Counted from the stretch's first letter, positions 10,857 to 24,307 are shown. The stretch is DNA of 64,000 nucleotides from Odontesthes bonariensis (GCF_027942865.1 NC_134517.1:12936275-13000274); one strand, 5' to 3'. Notes: generated from the letters alone by a model not told the origin. Translations and numbers: made by a program.

Positions 10857-13800
10857 ATGGTTCTTTTAGTGGTTATTTTGTTAGTTAAGTTTGTTAGTCG
10901 GAGCGCTGCCGTCTCCGGCTGTAGTCCGTGCCGTAGTCTCGCTGGAAACACCGCGAGACTGTCACGCACCAAGCAGGACACAAAACGGGGAGCTGATTAC
11001 AGCATACTCCGCCCTCTTCAGCGACACACCACCTCAACAAATATCAAAGTTGAACTTTTAAACACACAGTCCCTGAACAACAAATCCTCCTTCATTCAGG
11101 ATCACATTGCTGACAAACAAATTGACTTTATGTGCCTTACAGAGACATGGCAACAACCGGAAGACTATTCTGCCTTGAATGAAGCCTGTCCTCCTGGCTA
11201 TAGCTACCTGGAAAAGCCCGCTGCACTGGCCGTGGTGGTGGCTTAGCCGTGGTATACCGAAGCAATTTTGATTTGTCTACCCTGCCCCTGCCTGCATATT
11301 CCTCATTCGAATGCCTTGCATTTAAATGCAAACCCCCCTGCTCATTCACAATACTCCTGGTCTATAGGCCCCCTAAACCTAACTCAGCTTTCATCCCAGA
11401 GATACATGACCTTCTCACTACACTCTGCACAACCTCAGCTAATATTATAATACTTGGTGACTTTAACATCCATGTCGACACTCCCTCCTGCCACCTTGCT
11501 GCTGAGTTTTTGCATCTCCTTGACTGCCTCACCCTGACACAACATGTTGTTGTCCCAACACACATCAGGGGGCACACTCTGGACCTAGTCATCACCAACT
11601 CCACTCTCATAAGCAACCTTTTGGTGTCCGATCTGGGCGTGTCTGACCACAAGGCCATCTCAATGGAGCTTCCAATATTGTTTCCCGCTGACAAACCCAA
11701 ACGCCAGATCAGCTTCAGGAACTTAAAAAATATTGACCCAGATTCCCTAACCTTTGACCTACAGCAACTCTCTTCTGTTCATTTTCAAACAGCCACTGAC
11801 TCTGTAAATTTCTACAACGCATCACTGAGCAGCCTCCTGGATCTCCATGCCCCTGTCAAAACTAGAACAGTCACCTTCCCCCACTCAGCCCCCTGGTACA
11901 CCAGCGAGCTGCGGGCAATGAAGAGAGCAGGACGTGTCCTCGAACGGCGTATCAAAGCTTCAGACCTCACAGTGCACAAATTAGCCTATCGGGAACATCA
12001 GAAGGCCTACTCAAAATCCCTCGGCGATGCACGGTCTCACTTAATACGCAGCTATAATGTGTCCTACCACAATTATGCAGATGACACTCAGATCTACGTG
12101 TCACTGACGGCAGGAGAACACGGGCCTGTAGATACACTGTGTCGCTGCATCGAACAGATCAGTGTGTGGATGCAAAACAATTTCCTCCAGCTAAACTCAG
12201 ACAAAACTGAAATCATTGTCTGTGGCCCACAGAAACAAAGAGAAAGTGTTATCAGTCACCTTGAGACTCTCTCTCTAAAACCTAAGTATCAAGTTAGAAA
12301 TCTCGGGGTAATATTGGACTCAGACCTGAACTTTAACAGCCACATTAAATCTGTAACATCAGCAGCTTTTTACCATCTAAAAAACATTGCCAGAATCAAA
12401 GGAATAGTGTCTAAACCAGACTTAGAGAGACTGATCCATGCGTTTGTCTCCAGCAGGTTAGACTACTGTAACGGCCTGCTCACTGGGCTCTCTAAACGGG
12501 CTATAAGACAGCTGCAGTACATCCAGAACGCTGCTGCTCGAGTCCTGACTAGAACCAGGAAATACGACCATATTAGTCCAGTGCTCAGGTCTCTGCACTG
12601 GCTTCCTGTCGCTCAGAGAATAGACTTTAACACAGCTCTGCTGGTGTACAAGTCTCTTCACGGTCAAGCGCCAAAGTACATCTCTGACATGTTAGAGCCA
12701 TATGAACCAACTCGGGCTCTGAGAACCTCAGGGAGGGGTTTCCTGCTGGTGCCCAGAGTCAGCACTAAACAAGGTGAGGCTGCGTTTCAGTTTTATGCTC
12801 CTAAAATCTGGAACAGTCTTCCAGAAGATGTGAGACAGGCCTCAACTCTGACAATGTTTAAATCCAGGCTGAAAACAGTTCTATTTAGCTGTGCATATGA
12901 CACCTGAAAGTATTTTATCTGTACTCTTCACCTTTTAATTACTTAATGATTATTTTAATGGGTTTTAAATTTCTTTCTTTTTTAATTTCTTTCTTTTCTT
13001 TTATTTTTTTTTTATTCCTTTTTAATGGTTTTATTGCCTTCTTGTGATTTTATGTAGCTGTAAAGCACTTTGAATTGCCCTGTGTATGAATTGTGCTCTA
13101 TAAATAAAATTGCCTTGCCTTGCCTTCTACTCAAGACTCATCAATAATAACCCTGGAAACTCCAAAAGACTTTTCTCCACTGTTCATAACCTTCTCAAAC
13201 CTCATATCCCCCCGAAACTGGACACCACACAGGAGCAGTGCAATAAATTCATCTCCTTCTTCAAGACAAAGGTAAATAACATCCGTTCCATCCTCTCCAC
13301 CCCCTCTGCCCCCCCAACCCCAACTGACAGCCCTCAGCTTGGGATGGTCCAGCCTCTCTGCTGCTTCATGAGCATCACACAGTGTGAGGTTGAGGAAATA
13401 ATGAGGAAGATGAAACTCTCTACCTGTGCCTTGGATCCTTTTCCCTCAGCCTTGATAAAAACTCACACCTCTGCCATTAGCCCCATGGTTACTAAAATCA
13501 TAAACTGCTCCCTTCAATCTGGCCACATCCCATCTGCCCTGAAGGTTGCCGTCATAAAACCACTCCTTAAAAAACCCAGCCTCAACCCGGAAGTGCTTGC
13601 CAACTACAGACCAATTTCAAACCTTCCATTCCTCTCAAAAGTGTTGGAAAAGGTAGTTGCTGCCCAACTTCATGACCATCTCAAACCAAACAACATGTTT
13701 GAAAAATTTCAGTCTGGTTTCCACCCTGGCCACAGCACTGAAACTGCTCTGGCCAGGGTCACTAATGACTTACTGATGTCAGCTGATGCTGGCTCACCAT

Positions 13801-15075
13801 CCCTGCTCATTCTCCTTGACCTCACTGCAGCCTTTGATACGGTTGACCACCACATCCTCCTTCACCGCCTACACTCCACCATCGGACTCTCTGACTCAAC
13901 TCTAAACTGGTTCACCTCCTATCTCACCAACAGAACTGAATACGTCTCCCTGGGAGAAGCCAAGTCTGACACTCTCCCTGTCTCCTGTGGTGTCCCCCAA
14001 GGGTCAGTCCTTGGCCCCACCCTTTTCACTATATACATGCTTCCCCTTGGCCGTGTCATCAGCCGGCATGGAATATCTTTCCATTGCTATGCTGATGACA
14101 CCCAACTTTATTTTAAAATCAACCCATTATCCTCTGTAACTCTGCCCTCGTCCACACTCACCATCTGCCTGGAGGAGATAAAGGCGTGGATGAAGGAAAA
14201 CTTTCTGCAGCTAAACAGTTCAAAAACTGAAGCAATTCTCGTTGGCACCCCACATCAGACCCGGTCATCCTCCATTACCAGTATCACCTTCGCCGGCCAC
14301 AACATCCACCTTTCCTCATCAGTCACCAACCTCGGAGTAATAATGGACCCTCACTTGACCTACGACCTCCACATCAAACAGCTTTGCAAAAACTCTTTTT
14401 ACCACCTTAGAAACATTGCAAAACTCCGCCCATCACTCTCTCTCCCAGATGCAGAAAAACTTGTCCACGCCTTTGTCTCCACCAGGCTGGACTACTGTAA
14501 CGCCCTTCTCATCGGGGTCCCAAATAAAAACATTCAGAAGCTCCAATACATCCAAAACTGCTGCCCGGATCCTCACAAGGACAAGAAAATTCGAGCACAT
14601 CACACCAGTCCTCAAATCCCTCCACTGGCTTCCTGTTTCCCTCAGGATCACATACAAGATTTCGTTACTGACCCACCAGTGCCTCCATGGTACTGCCCCA
14701 ACCTACCTGAAGGAGCTACTCACCCCTCTACCCTCTCCACGACACCTCCGCTCCGGTCAGGCAAACCTCCTCCAGATCCCAAGGACCAAGCTCCGAACCA
14801 TGGGAGACAGAGCCTTTTGCCACGCCGCTCCCTGTCTTTGGAATGCTCTCCCTGACCACCTGAGAGCTCCATTGACCCTGGACACTTTTAAAAAAGGCCT
14901 AAAAACCTACCTTTTTAAAAAAGCCTTTGATTAGGCCATTTTATTATTATTATTTTTTTCTCTGGAGACGCTCGCACTCCATGTTCATATTTTTAATGTA
15001 GCACTTTGAGACTGTTCATTCAGTGTAAAGTGCTCTACAAATAAAATTTATTATTATTATTATTATTATTATTAG
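10857..15075 (+). mobile_element. Maui/L2-like LINE, nearly full length, split by a second L2
   Basis: The coding region is in two pieces, 10857-12042 and 13125-14934. The first piece holds an apurinic-type endonuclease domain (IKVELLNTQSLN, CLTETWQQPED, IILGDFNIHVD, GVSDHKAISMEL). The second holds the reverse transcriptase (NYRPISNLPFLSKVLEKVV, LLDLTAAFDTVDHH, GVPQGSVLGP, CYADDTQLYF) and the usual C-terminus (SLHWLPVSLRITYKISLLTH). The frame is continuous across the split: HF at the junction is encoded by cac at 12038-12040 and ttc at 13125. Two one-base frame breaks remain, near 11214 in the endonuclease and near 14562 in the C-terminus. The 3' end carries a (TTA)n tail at about 15044-15075. 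The 5' end is not sharply defined. Confidence 0.85.
12041..13124 (+). mobile_element. 5'-truncated Maui/L2-like LINE inserted in another L2
   Basis: This copy begins just upstream of RT motif C (NYADDTQIYV) and runs to the L2 C-terminus (SLHWLPVAQRIDFNTALLVY, then FQFYAPKIWNSLPEDVR) with a stop at 12905-12907. A short 3' UTR follows, ending with an AATAAA-like site and the L2-type tail attgccttgccttgcc. It sits between adjacent codons of the older L2 copy; at most the two bases TT could be a target duplication. Because the junction is in frame, one 552-codon frame runs from the older copy's endonuclease into this copy's RT C-terminus. Confidence 0.85.
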
Positions 15076-16370
15076 TTGTAGTTATGAAAGGGAATGTTTA
15101 AATTGTTACCAGTGTGTGTGCATGTTATATAGTTCTGTTGAGATTGTGTTATGAATAAATGTGTTTTTTGTTGTTTGTACTATTTTGTTTACTGAGTACT
15201 CCTTTGCACTCAGTTGTGCGTTTGGGTTCAAGTGCTAGTTTTATTAGTTAAACGCATGCCACACAGACATGAGTTGTTTTGTTTTAACACATTCAAACCA
15301 TTAAAATGGTACTCCACTTTGTTTGCACACCTGCAGCCTTTTGGCTGTTTTCAAATTAGCAAAATGCAAGGTCACATTACAGGGTCTGACATGTTCACTC
15401 TTAAATGTAGGCTATGTCAGGGTGTATTTTACTGTAATCTCCAGCAATCCTGACACGGGCCCAACAGTGAGGAGGACCACCACATTGTCCCGATTGAACA
15501 ATTTAGACACCACACTGCTGAAGACCTAGCCTGCTGGGACCTGCACTGAGGCAGACAAGAAGAGGCTTCAGGGGGTAATCAAAGCAGCACAGATTATTGT
15601 TGGGTTCCCCTCCCCTTGTGTCACACTCCAGTGTGGTAGATCGCTCTTTATTTCGGCAGGGAATGTAACACACACTCAGCTAAAATAATAATTTTATATA
15701 GGCTATCACGTTCTCCCAAACAACCAGCTGGTGTAGTTTCACTTAACTAAAATAAATGCAGCCTACTACCTACAATGAGTGTATAAAAAGCGGTAAATAT
15801 GTTTGATGTGAAATCAGCACGCTACTTTTATTTTGACGTTGTTACGCGTCACTTCCGCTTCCAGTCTGCCCGCCGTAATGTTCGTATCGTGTGTAAGAAA
15901 CGAAAAATGAAAAAAGTCATTTCCAAAAACCAAATTTTTCGTTTTTTTTTTATGAAGATAGTAAAATCCATTTTTGGTTTAAAACGAAAAATTAAAAAAG
16001 GATAGCTGTTTCCGTTTTCGTTTTTTGGTTTTGACAGAAAAATCACGAGATAACGGTGCATAAAAAAAAACATTATTGGCCGTTCTCGGCTTCCGTAGTA
16101 ATGAGCTTAAAATGCTGTTAATCACTGTCATGTATTCAACTGCTGCTCTTTGTCATAATGGGCTTTGATTCTTGAAGAGTATTAATTAACAGTTTGCGTG
16201 GTTATTGTGTTGTAATTGTTTTATTAAAAGTGTTTTTGTGAGCTTTGGCAGTGTTATATAAATCTTTTTCTTCAGGCACTTTTAGCTGAGGTCCTTTATA
16301 TTTTCACTAAGGCATTGTACAATCACGAAAAGGACCTTAGCGTCACACACGTGTGATATTTGCTGTTACA
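15076..16370. other. ddx18: Upstream region of ddx18
   Basis: No coding exon or named repeat was recognised. The last few hundred bases should contain the ddx18 promoter and 5' UTR, but I see no confident TATA box. An A/T-rich tract with several aaacgaaaaa-type words lies at 15890-16070. Further 5' exons cannot be excluded. Confidence 0.4.
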
Positions 16371-19300
16371 ATGGCGGACCTACAGATGAAGCTTCTTCGC
16401 AAGAAACTTCAGAAAAGAAATGAGAAAAACAAAGAGCGTAAAACACTGAAGAAGTGTAAACAAGACGAGGAGACTGGTGAGTGTTTCTAAATAAAACCGC
16501 TCAGTTTGTTTCTGGAGCTGAGTTGAACGTCACTTGCTGTTGTAGCGTTGTTAGCTCGTGGTGGCACCAATTTAATTTAGTTGAAAATTACAGAAGTTTG
16601 GTCAGTCGCTCTTATTATTCCTCATGCTATTGTTGCTCAGTTTTATGTGTATGCCACCAGCTTGTCACATGTTTTGATGTTAAGCCTACTTTGATAACGT
16701 GCAGTTAGCCACTGCTGTAGCACATTTAGCCTTCCAGACTTTTCCCCGCAGATTTTCATATTAAATATTATTTACAGTGAAGTCCAATGGACTTGAAAAG
16801 GACCATTGTGAGGAGGGATCCTCCACCTGTGGGACAGACGGTGAGGCCAAGGAAAAACCGAAGAGTGAAGTTAAGATACCAGAGGATGGGACCACAACTG
16901 ATGATGCTCCTGAGAAGAAAAGAAAAAAAAGAAAGTTAACAGATGCTCAGAAACCATCAGGTAATGCCTACGTCGGTTCAGTTATAGGAAACAACAGTGT
17001 TTTTTTTTTCTTTTTTTTCTTGCTGTTCATCATAAATATGATCTTTTGCATTCTAGCTGTGAAGAAAAGTAAGAATGAGACGGAAGGGGAAGAGTTGGCA
17101 AATGAGATTGGGGTAGAGGGAAATGAAAAGCCAACAGATGAAGAAGACAAATCTTGGACGGGACTTGAAGAAGAGGAAGATGAGCCTGAATTGCCATCTG
17201 GTTTAACAGGTATTGATGTCTGCTTATTGTAGGACTTGATCTTCACTTTTGGGATTATGTGTGATCTTTTTGTTAAAGGGATGGTTCGGAGTAGATTGAC
17301 CCTGGGGTCATTTGAACCGTGACATCCAGCCAAGTTTTTTCGATATTGGCTGAACATCAGCCGAGTTACTGAGTTATCCCGAATAGCTTAGTACAAGCGC
17401 TAACGGACCCTGGCAGTATCTCCAAAATTACCACACTAAAATCACATGCCATGACACCAAACTTCTACAGTAGTACAAATACGGTCTGTACTCACAAAAC
17501 GATGCATTTGGAAGTTTGTACATAGTCCAGGAGTTAATTATTATCAACACAAGCCTGATAGCTTCTCTGCAGCTAAAGCTGCGTCGACGTCACTTCCTTG
17601 ATCTGGGAGCTTCAAAGTAAGATGAGGGTTGATCTACTACTGTAGACAACAACGTATATGCTATATTCTACATGAATTTTTATGTTGTAGAGTTGTGAAT
17701 TTATTTTATCAATGGAGAAATTGAGAAGCCTTGCTTTGTTGTAACTGCAAGGACATGCTAGATTTGATTGTATTCTCTGGGACAATTCATTCTATTTTGC
17801 ATATAGTCCTTTGCAGTGGTACCATGTTATTTCATGAACTATTTTCTGTTCAGGAGCATTCGAGGACACATCGTTTACCTCTCTTGCTGGGTTGGTGAGT
17901 GAGAACACGCTCAAGGGAATTAAGGAAATGGGATTTGAACATATGACTGAAATCCAGCACAAAAGTATTCGGCCCCTGCTGGAGGGAAGGTAAGTCTGAT
18001 TCTCCTGAGTTTGTCCAATGTTTAGAATGATGTAACATAATGATTGCATGATTGTTTTTGTTTCAGTTGTCTTAGGGATCTTAAAAATCGAGCCAACGAT
18101 ACCCTCACAGGGATGTCTGTATCCTGTCTTTGGCTCTTTCAGACACTGTTTCTCAACCGACTTCTTTTTTTTAATGTTCAATTGCCATAGGGTTGGTCAG
18201 TTGCAGAATTTATGAGATGGCTGTTCTCCAACTGACTTCAGTGTAGTGAAAGAACTTGTTAATAGTACATTAATGCGACTTCTAAGTTATTTTACAATGC
18301 ATAATGCAGCATACTTGCACAAAAAAGTTAGTTTCAATTGAAACATAGGTTTTCCTAACACATTAAAACCAGTCTATAATCTTAAAACTATGTACTTGTG
18401 ACTTTTATTAAGCACATTACTGGGGTTCAAACTGCCTTAGAGCACCTGGAGACGCAGATGCTGCGACTTTGGCTTCCAGCCATGCACCACAATGTGTTGC
18501 TTGTGGGTTTTGATGGCATTTCTGTGTAGTGATGCTCCGATCAGCATTTTTTGGACCGATCACCTATCATCAAAATCATGATCTGCCCGATTGCTGATCA
18601 CGGAAGGAATCGGACATTTCCATGCCTTTCATCTAGCAGAGAGTGCAGCATTTATAGAAATTAAACCGCCAGAGGTAGCTGGGGACATGTAGAACAAGAA
18701 TCTGGTGGAGTCGGCAGAGAACATTTTGATTTGGTTCTAAATTAAGTTTTCAAATCTGACTATGCAGAAATGAGTTTGATTCTGAATATGCTTCAATAAT
18801 TTTGTTCTATCATTTTGTTTTAATCATTAAAAAGATTGTATTAAAAAAAAACAACCAAGTAATGACAGGTGTATGTATTCCAACAAATGAAAAATCAACT
18901 TCGATATAGATTTCTGAGTTTACGGGGTGCATTGAATGCACCATAAATCCGCTCACGCGCTTTACCGTACGACGCGATGTAAACGGGCACTCGATTTTCA
19001 AGTGTAGCTAGCGTGACCGTGCCTCTCCGAAGCGCAGATGGCGTGACCGCAGTAAGTTTCACATCTTTCTGACACACTTTGAAGAAATTCCAGACAGAGG
19101 TCATGTTGTCGAGATGCACTGTAGAGGTTTTGCCTGTTCGGTTCTGTACACACGTCCCGTACCACATTAGAAAGTGGTCGCTAGTAATTTACGTCACGTG
19201 ATCGGTTTTTTGATCGGCATGTTTTTCTGATTTTTGGGCATTATCGGCCGATCGATCGGAGCATCACTACATCTGTGACCTTTACCATGACAAAATCTTC

Positions 19301-22300
19301 ATGTGTATGGCTGTACATGGTTAGGGCTCGCATGAAGATTTGTTTTTATGACTGTGGTGTCATATTCCTCAACTGCACAGGGAGCGTGAATATTTGCCAA
19401 ATTTTCTAGTCTTACCTTAAAGTTAGAATTTCTTAACTGGTCAAAAATATCAGTTTGGTCAATGAGAGTGATATGTTGAACTGTGTTAAACCCTTGCTTT
19501 CCTGTAGAGATGTTCTTGCTGCTGCTAAGACAGGAAGTGGTAAAACCTTGGCCTTCCTGATCCCATCTATAGAACTGGTGTACAAACTCAAGTTTATGCC
19601 AAGGAACGGTAAGTGTTTTTTGCTTATTTTTTTTTTTTTGTATTGTTTCCTTCTCCACATACTTTTGTGGTTGCACTTCATCTTCTCTTCACTCACTGAA
19701 TCCTGAGATGCCTCTCTTGTTCCAGGCACTGGTGTTGTGATCCTTTCTCCCACACGTGAGTTGGCAATGCAGACGTATGGTGTGATGAAGGAGATGATGA
19801 CTCACCACGTGCACACCTTTGGTCTGATCATGGGTGGCAGCAACCGCTCAGCTGAGGCCCAAAGACTTGCAAATGGCGTCAACATCCTGGTAGCCACACC
19901 TGGCCGCCTGCTGGACCACCTGCAGGTGAGCTGGGACAGAAGGCTCTTGGGATAATACGTGGCATATACATTTAAATTGTTGTTTCATCCTTGTAATCTC
20001 TGTATTTTGAGACTGTTTTTAAAATCATGTGCTCACTTTGTCTTCAGAATACCCCTGGGTTCATGTTCAAGAACTTGCAGTGTCTGATTATTGATGAGGC
20101 CGACAGAATCTTAGAGGTGGGCTTTGAAGAGGAATTGAAGCAGATCATCAAATTGCTGCCAAGTATGTTATTATTATTAAAATATTGTCCTCTATGACTT
20201 TAGATGTAAGGTTTCTTCAGTGACTCCATGTTGCACTTTGATAAAGGTTTAGACAAAGATTAATCAAAATTGAAGCAGCATTCGTCTCATCTTTCACTCA
20301 TACCAGTTCCCATAATACACATTTGGAACCTTTTTTAATGAAACCATCCTTCCTGGCAAAGGATTCATGGTCTATTTTGTACATTTCAACTCTTAACAAA
20401 GTGTTCAAACCTAGACGGCAAGTGTAATAAGTGTTATTGTAATAGTCACAGAGGGTAATGTGTAGCCATTTCCACAGGTCTAACTAACTACTTTATTCTT
20501 TTATTTTCTCCACAGAGAAGAGACAGACCATGCTATTCTCAGCCACTCAGACCCGAAAGGTAGAGGACTTGGCTCGAATCTCCCTGAAGAAAGAGCCCCT
20601 GTATGTCGGGGTGGATGACAACAAAGACAACGCCACAGTGGATGGTTTGGAGCAGGTACAGTCTGACGTAGAATGGAATAAAAAAAAAAATACTTTATTC
20701 ACCCACCAGTGGGAAAAATTCAAAATTAGTTAAGTAGCTCAAAAATGTATTTTAAATATGTACAATAACGACACTAATAATAAATGAATACAAAAATAGA
20801 TTTGAGAAAAACATGTCAGCAGTCACTGTTAGAAAGCCTTATGGCTGGGGGGACAATAGACCTCCTGAACCTCTCAGTCCTGCAGCGCAGAGAGATGAGC
20901 CTCACTGCAGCTGCTCCTCTGTCCTGCCAGGATGCTGTGGAGAGGATGTTTATTGTTCTCCAAAACAGAATATAATTTCACCTATAATATGTGCACTCAG
21001 CGAGCAAGTTTACGTAAGTCTACAAAAAAAAATAAATTGTGAACTACCTAGACTGGAACTCTAAAATGCATGTAAACTTGTTAGTCAAACCAATATTGTA
21101 CAAAATTGAAATTAGCTCTGAAAACCGAACTAAGTTGCTCAGATAGTTGGGGGTCGAAACACTCCTGCAGGAATGTTTCCAGCTAGATTCAAATGGGCCA
21201 TAGCACGCTGGACATTCAACGAAGTGCCAACTTTTTGTAAAAACAATGAAGCACATAGATACAGCCCAATTAAAAGTAAAATCTGCTTTTATTCACTTAT
21301 TTTTGTAACTTTTCTTTTGTAACAAGGCAGAAATATAACTGCAGCCCATGAAGACTTTGGACTGTATCTTTGAAGTGCCTTGATATGACATTGGTTGTGA
21401 TTTGGAGCTTTATAAATAAACTAGGTGTCAACTTGTCTGGATATTTATAACCGCAGCTTCATCAGAAAAAAAATTTCCATTTAAGTCATTTAAAAGTGAC
21501 TTCTCTGCTGTGAATTCGACTGTACTTGCATCAATGATGGTTTCTACAGAGACAGTGGGAGGTGGCAGAATGTCTTGAACTTGTACTTCCAACAGTCCAC
21601 AGTCTCACTTCAACACTTGTGAATGTAATTGTGGAGTGTCATTTAGTAAATGGATTCATTCTGTGGTCATGATCACACATGAAAAACTGATCTTTTCATG
21701 TATTTCAGGGCTACGTGGTGTGTCCATCTGAGAAACGCTTCCTGCTGCTCTTCACCTTCCTGAAGAAGAACCGCAAGAAGAAGCTGATGGTCTTTTTCTC
21801 TTCCTGCATGTCTGTCAAATTCCACTATGAGTTGCTCAACTACATTGACCTACCTGTCCTGGCCATCCATGTAAGCCCTCCTTCACAGCACCCGTCAGAC
21901 GGTTGGATCAGACTCTGCCGAGCCAGCTATTGTTGAAATGTTCCTTTACATTCCTTTCTCACAGGGCAAGCAGAAGCAGACCAAACGTACCACCACATTC
22001 TTTCAGTTCTGCAATGCCGACTCGGGGATCCTGCTGTGTACAGATGTGGCAGCTCGAGGGCTCGACATCCCTGAGGTGGACTGGATCGTCCAGTATGACC
22101 CCCCAGATGACCCCAAGGTATGAAAAACTTACTAAATTAGCTGTTTTTCAATCTTGAAATTAAGCAAAACAATGGTTTTTAATTAGTTTATAGGATTGAT
22201 TTCAAGCTTTCCTCCCTGCCAACAGGAGTACATCCACAGGGTGGGCAGAACAGCCCGAGGCATCAATGGCAGAGGCCATGCGCTCCTCATTCTGCGGCCC

Positions 22301-23175
22301 CAGGAACTCGGTTTCCTTCGCTTCCTGAAACAAGCCAAGGTGACCGTCTCACACTCTGGTTTTTATTTTCTTTACATACACAGTTGACTAATAAAATTGC
22401 CTTCTAGTCTTTCCAGGTTAAAATGAAATCTTTGCATTTTCTATATTTGAATGTCATTTTTGAAATCATGAATTCTGAGGTTTGCCTCTATTTATGTGTT
22501 CTGTTTAGGTTCCACTGAGTGAGTTTGAGTTTTCCTGGAGTAAAATCTCTGATATCCAGTCCCAGGTGAGAAAACTACTTTAGTCTCCGCTCAGTGATGT
22601 AGCATTAAGTGCCTTAGATAAATATCTGGGGCTGTATTCATAAAGCTACAGAATTTTCTCAGAAGGCTCCTAACTTGGCTTAAAACTTCTTGCTTGAAGT
22701 TTTTGCTCTTATCTTCGTGAGGAGATGGGACTGACCCCATGTGAGCATAAGTTATTTGAGTCAAACTAAACTCTTGCTGTCTGATCACTCTGCCTATAGA
22801 ATGTTGCGAAAGATCAAAAATATTCACCGGTTATCTTAGTTGAATTTTCCCACTTTCCTGACATTTTATTGTAGTGATTACTTTAATTTCTGGCATTGTG
22901 CTTTTGTGCACAATATGATATGTAGCCTTTAAATAATTCATGTCTTGAGCACATCTCGTCCGTCTCTGTCTTTCAGCCTTTTCCCTCGCTGCTTGAGAAA
23001 CTCTTAAGCCTTTTAGAAGTCCTCCTACCAACAATTTTTTTTTTTTTACCTTAGGAGCTTGTTTAAGGGTTAAGATGCTTCATGAATACCTTTTTATTTT
23101 CAAGGGGAACGCCCACAGTTCTAAGAATTTTCTTACAATTTCGTTACTAGCTGCTCTTTGCATTAGGAACTTTCA

Positions 23176-23212
<37 letters not shown>

Positions 23213-24307
23213 CCCATTTATGGCTCCTGATTTGTGTCTGATTTCAAAACTCTTGTTTCTTAGTTGGAGAAGCTGATCGAGAAGAACTACTACCTCCACA
23301 AGTCGGCCCAAGAGGCTTACAAGTCTTATGTGAGGGCATATGACTCCCACTCCCTCAAACAGATCTACAGTGTGAACACACTCAACCTACCCATGGTGGC
23401 TCTGTCCTTCGGCTTCAAAGTCCCCCCTTACGTTGATCTCAGTATCCTTTCATGTGGTTACTTTAACGTTCTATTATTTGTTTTCAGAATTGCACAGGTC
23501 TTCATTTTGCTTTAAAAAAAAAATTACATTCTAATGGAAAACATTGAATTTATATGCACCAACATACATTGCATGTTGTCTAACAGGTAGTATATCTGTT
23601 GCATTGTCCCAGGCTGGTCATCGTCGTGGTTTAGTCTGAGTCCGTAAGCACCAGTTTTGGTGTTGACAGCACTTTCTGTACTCAGTGTGGAAATACAGCT
23701 ATTTTTGCTGCTACTTCTAAAATGCAATATTCCACTTCTCTAACAGTATTGATGCAATTAAAATTGGGGTCTTAGAGTTTGTGCCAACGGGCTGCTTCTT
23801 TGGGGCTACCTGTAGCGGCTGTAACTCAGGAGAAAGGGCAGTCGCCCACCAATCGGAAGGTTTGACTACGGCTTCCCCGGACCACATGTTGAAGTGTCCT
23901 TCGGCAAGACACTGAACCCTGCGTTGCCTACTGATGCATTCATCAGTGTATGGATGACTAGGAAGCGCATAGTTGGGTATAGACTAAGACGTGCTGTATG
24001 AGAATGTGAATGTGGCATGTAGTGTTTCAAGTGCTTTGAGTGGTCAGCTAGACTAGAAAAGTGCTTTACATGTACAGTTTGAAAGGAGATCACCATGAAA
24101 GAAATCTGCTCCACAAATCCATAAGAAAACAGTTTTTCTCCTTAATTGCTCTCTTCTTCAGACGTCCACGGCAATAAAGGTGGAAAACTGCAGAAGCGAG
24201 GTGGTGGAGGTGGCTTTGGATACCAGAAGTTCAAGAATGTGCAAAAATCTAAAGTTTTTAAGCATATCAACAAAGGAAAGGGTGATAAGAGGCAGTTCTC
24301 CCGCTAA
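16371..24307 (+). CDS. ddx18: ATP-dependent RNA helicase DDX18
   Basis: Coding exons are 16371-16476, 16778-16960, 17057-17209, 17854-17989, 19508-19608, 19726-19925, 20048-20162, 20516-20655, 21709-21870, 21965-22117, 22226-22339, 22509-22565, 23264-23441 and 24162-24307. They total 1944 nt (647 residues), every boundary is AG/GT and all phases fit. The start ATG ([17 protein letters not shown]) has A at -3 and G at +4. Residues 1-147 form a lysine-rich, acidic tail. The helicase core follows: Q motif (FEHMTEIQ, about 168-176), Walker A AKTGSGKT (199-206), [17 protein letters not shown] (309-312), SAT (340-342), ARGLD and HRVGRTARG (487-495). The end is a conserved C-terminal extension and a basic Gly-rich tail ([10 protein letters not shown]). 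The family (yeast Has1) unwinds RNA in the nucleolus during 60S ribosomal subunit assembly. Length and motifs agree with the vertebrate protein (about 670 residues). No broken motif was seen. Confidence 0.97.
17277..17610. mobile_element. Probable TTAA-type MITE fragment in ddx18 intron 3
   Basis: A TTAA (17273-17276) is followed by agggatggttcggagtag, which resembles the left end of a common fish MITE with TTAA target sites (piggyBac- or Kolobok-like). No matching right terminal repeat was found before exon 4, so the copy seems truncated. The right boundary is approximate. Confidence 0.45.
18527..19269. mobile_element. hAT-like MITE in ddx18 intron 4
   Basis: The ends are good inverted repeats: tagtgatgctccgatcag on the left and cgatcggagcatcacta on the right, extended by GATCGG-rich subterminal repeats. 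The flanks carry an imperfect 8-bp direct repeat (tttctgtg and catctgtg, 6 of 8 matches), as expected for hAT elements. No transposase is encoded. It lies wholly inside intron 4 and does not touch the splice sites. Confidence 0.75.
20669..20965 (-). mobile_element. LINE 3'-end fragment in ddx18 intron 8
   Basis: The minus strand reads [20 protein letters not shown], the extreme C-terminus of a Rex/jockey-like reverse transcriptase of the type seen at 4955-5362. A tail resembling tactttattcacccacc follows at low coordinates. It is too short to classify firmly. Confidence 0.5.
20966..21708. other. ddx18: Remainder of ddx18 intron 8
   Basis: AT-rich intron sequence ending in the tatttcag acceptor of exon 9. 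No RNA gene, exon or named repeat was recognised. Confidence 0.45.
22566..23263. other. ddx18: ddx18 intron 12 with a short (AT)n tract
   Basis: Mostly unassigned intron sequence. An (AT)n microsatellite of about 28 bases lies at about 23179-23206, and an A/T homopolymer at 23033-23048. The intron ends at the ttcttag acceptor of exon 13. Confidence 0.55.
23805..24085 (+). mobile_element. tRNA-derived SINE in ddx18 intron 13
   Basis: The 5' part resembles a tRNA-like head, with an A-box-like stretch ctgtaactcaggag and a degenerate B-box region. It is followed by the conserved vertebrate SINE body (gaagtgtccttcggcaagacactgaaccc) and the 3' part ending gctttgagtggtcagctaga. This is the layout of fish V-SINE type elements. 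The head is too degenerate to be a working tRNA gene. Confidence 0.7.

Noticed and set aside
11249..12907. A single 552-codon endonuclease/RT gene
   Set aside because: It crosses the junction of two nested L2 copies. The frame is shared by chance and does not represent one gene.
16777..17232. A 151-codon plus-strand frame as one exon
   Set aside because: It reads through ddx18 intron 2; good splice sites at 16960 and 17057 and matching phases show two exons.
23179..23206. CRISPR-like or regulatory repeat
   Set aside because: It is a plain (AT)n microsatellite inside a ddx18 intron. No spaced repeat array exists anywhere in the window.
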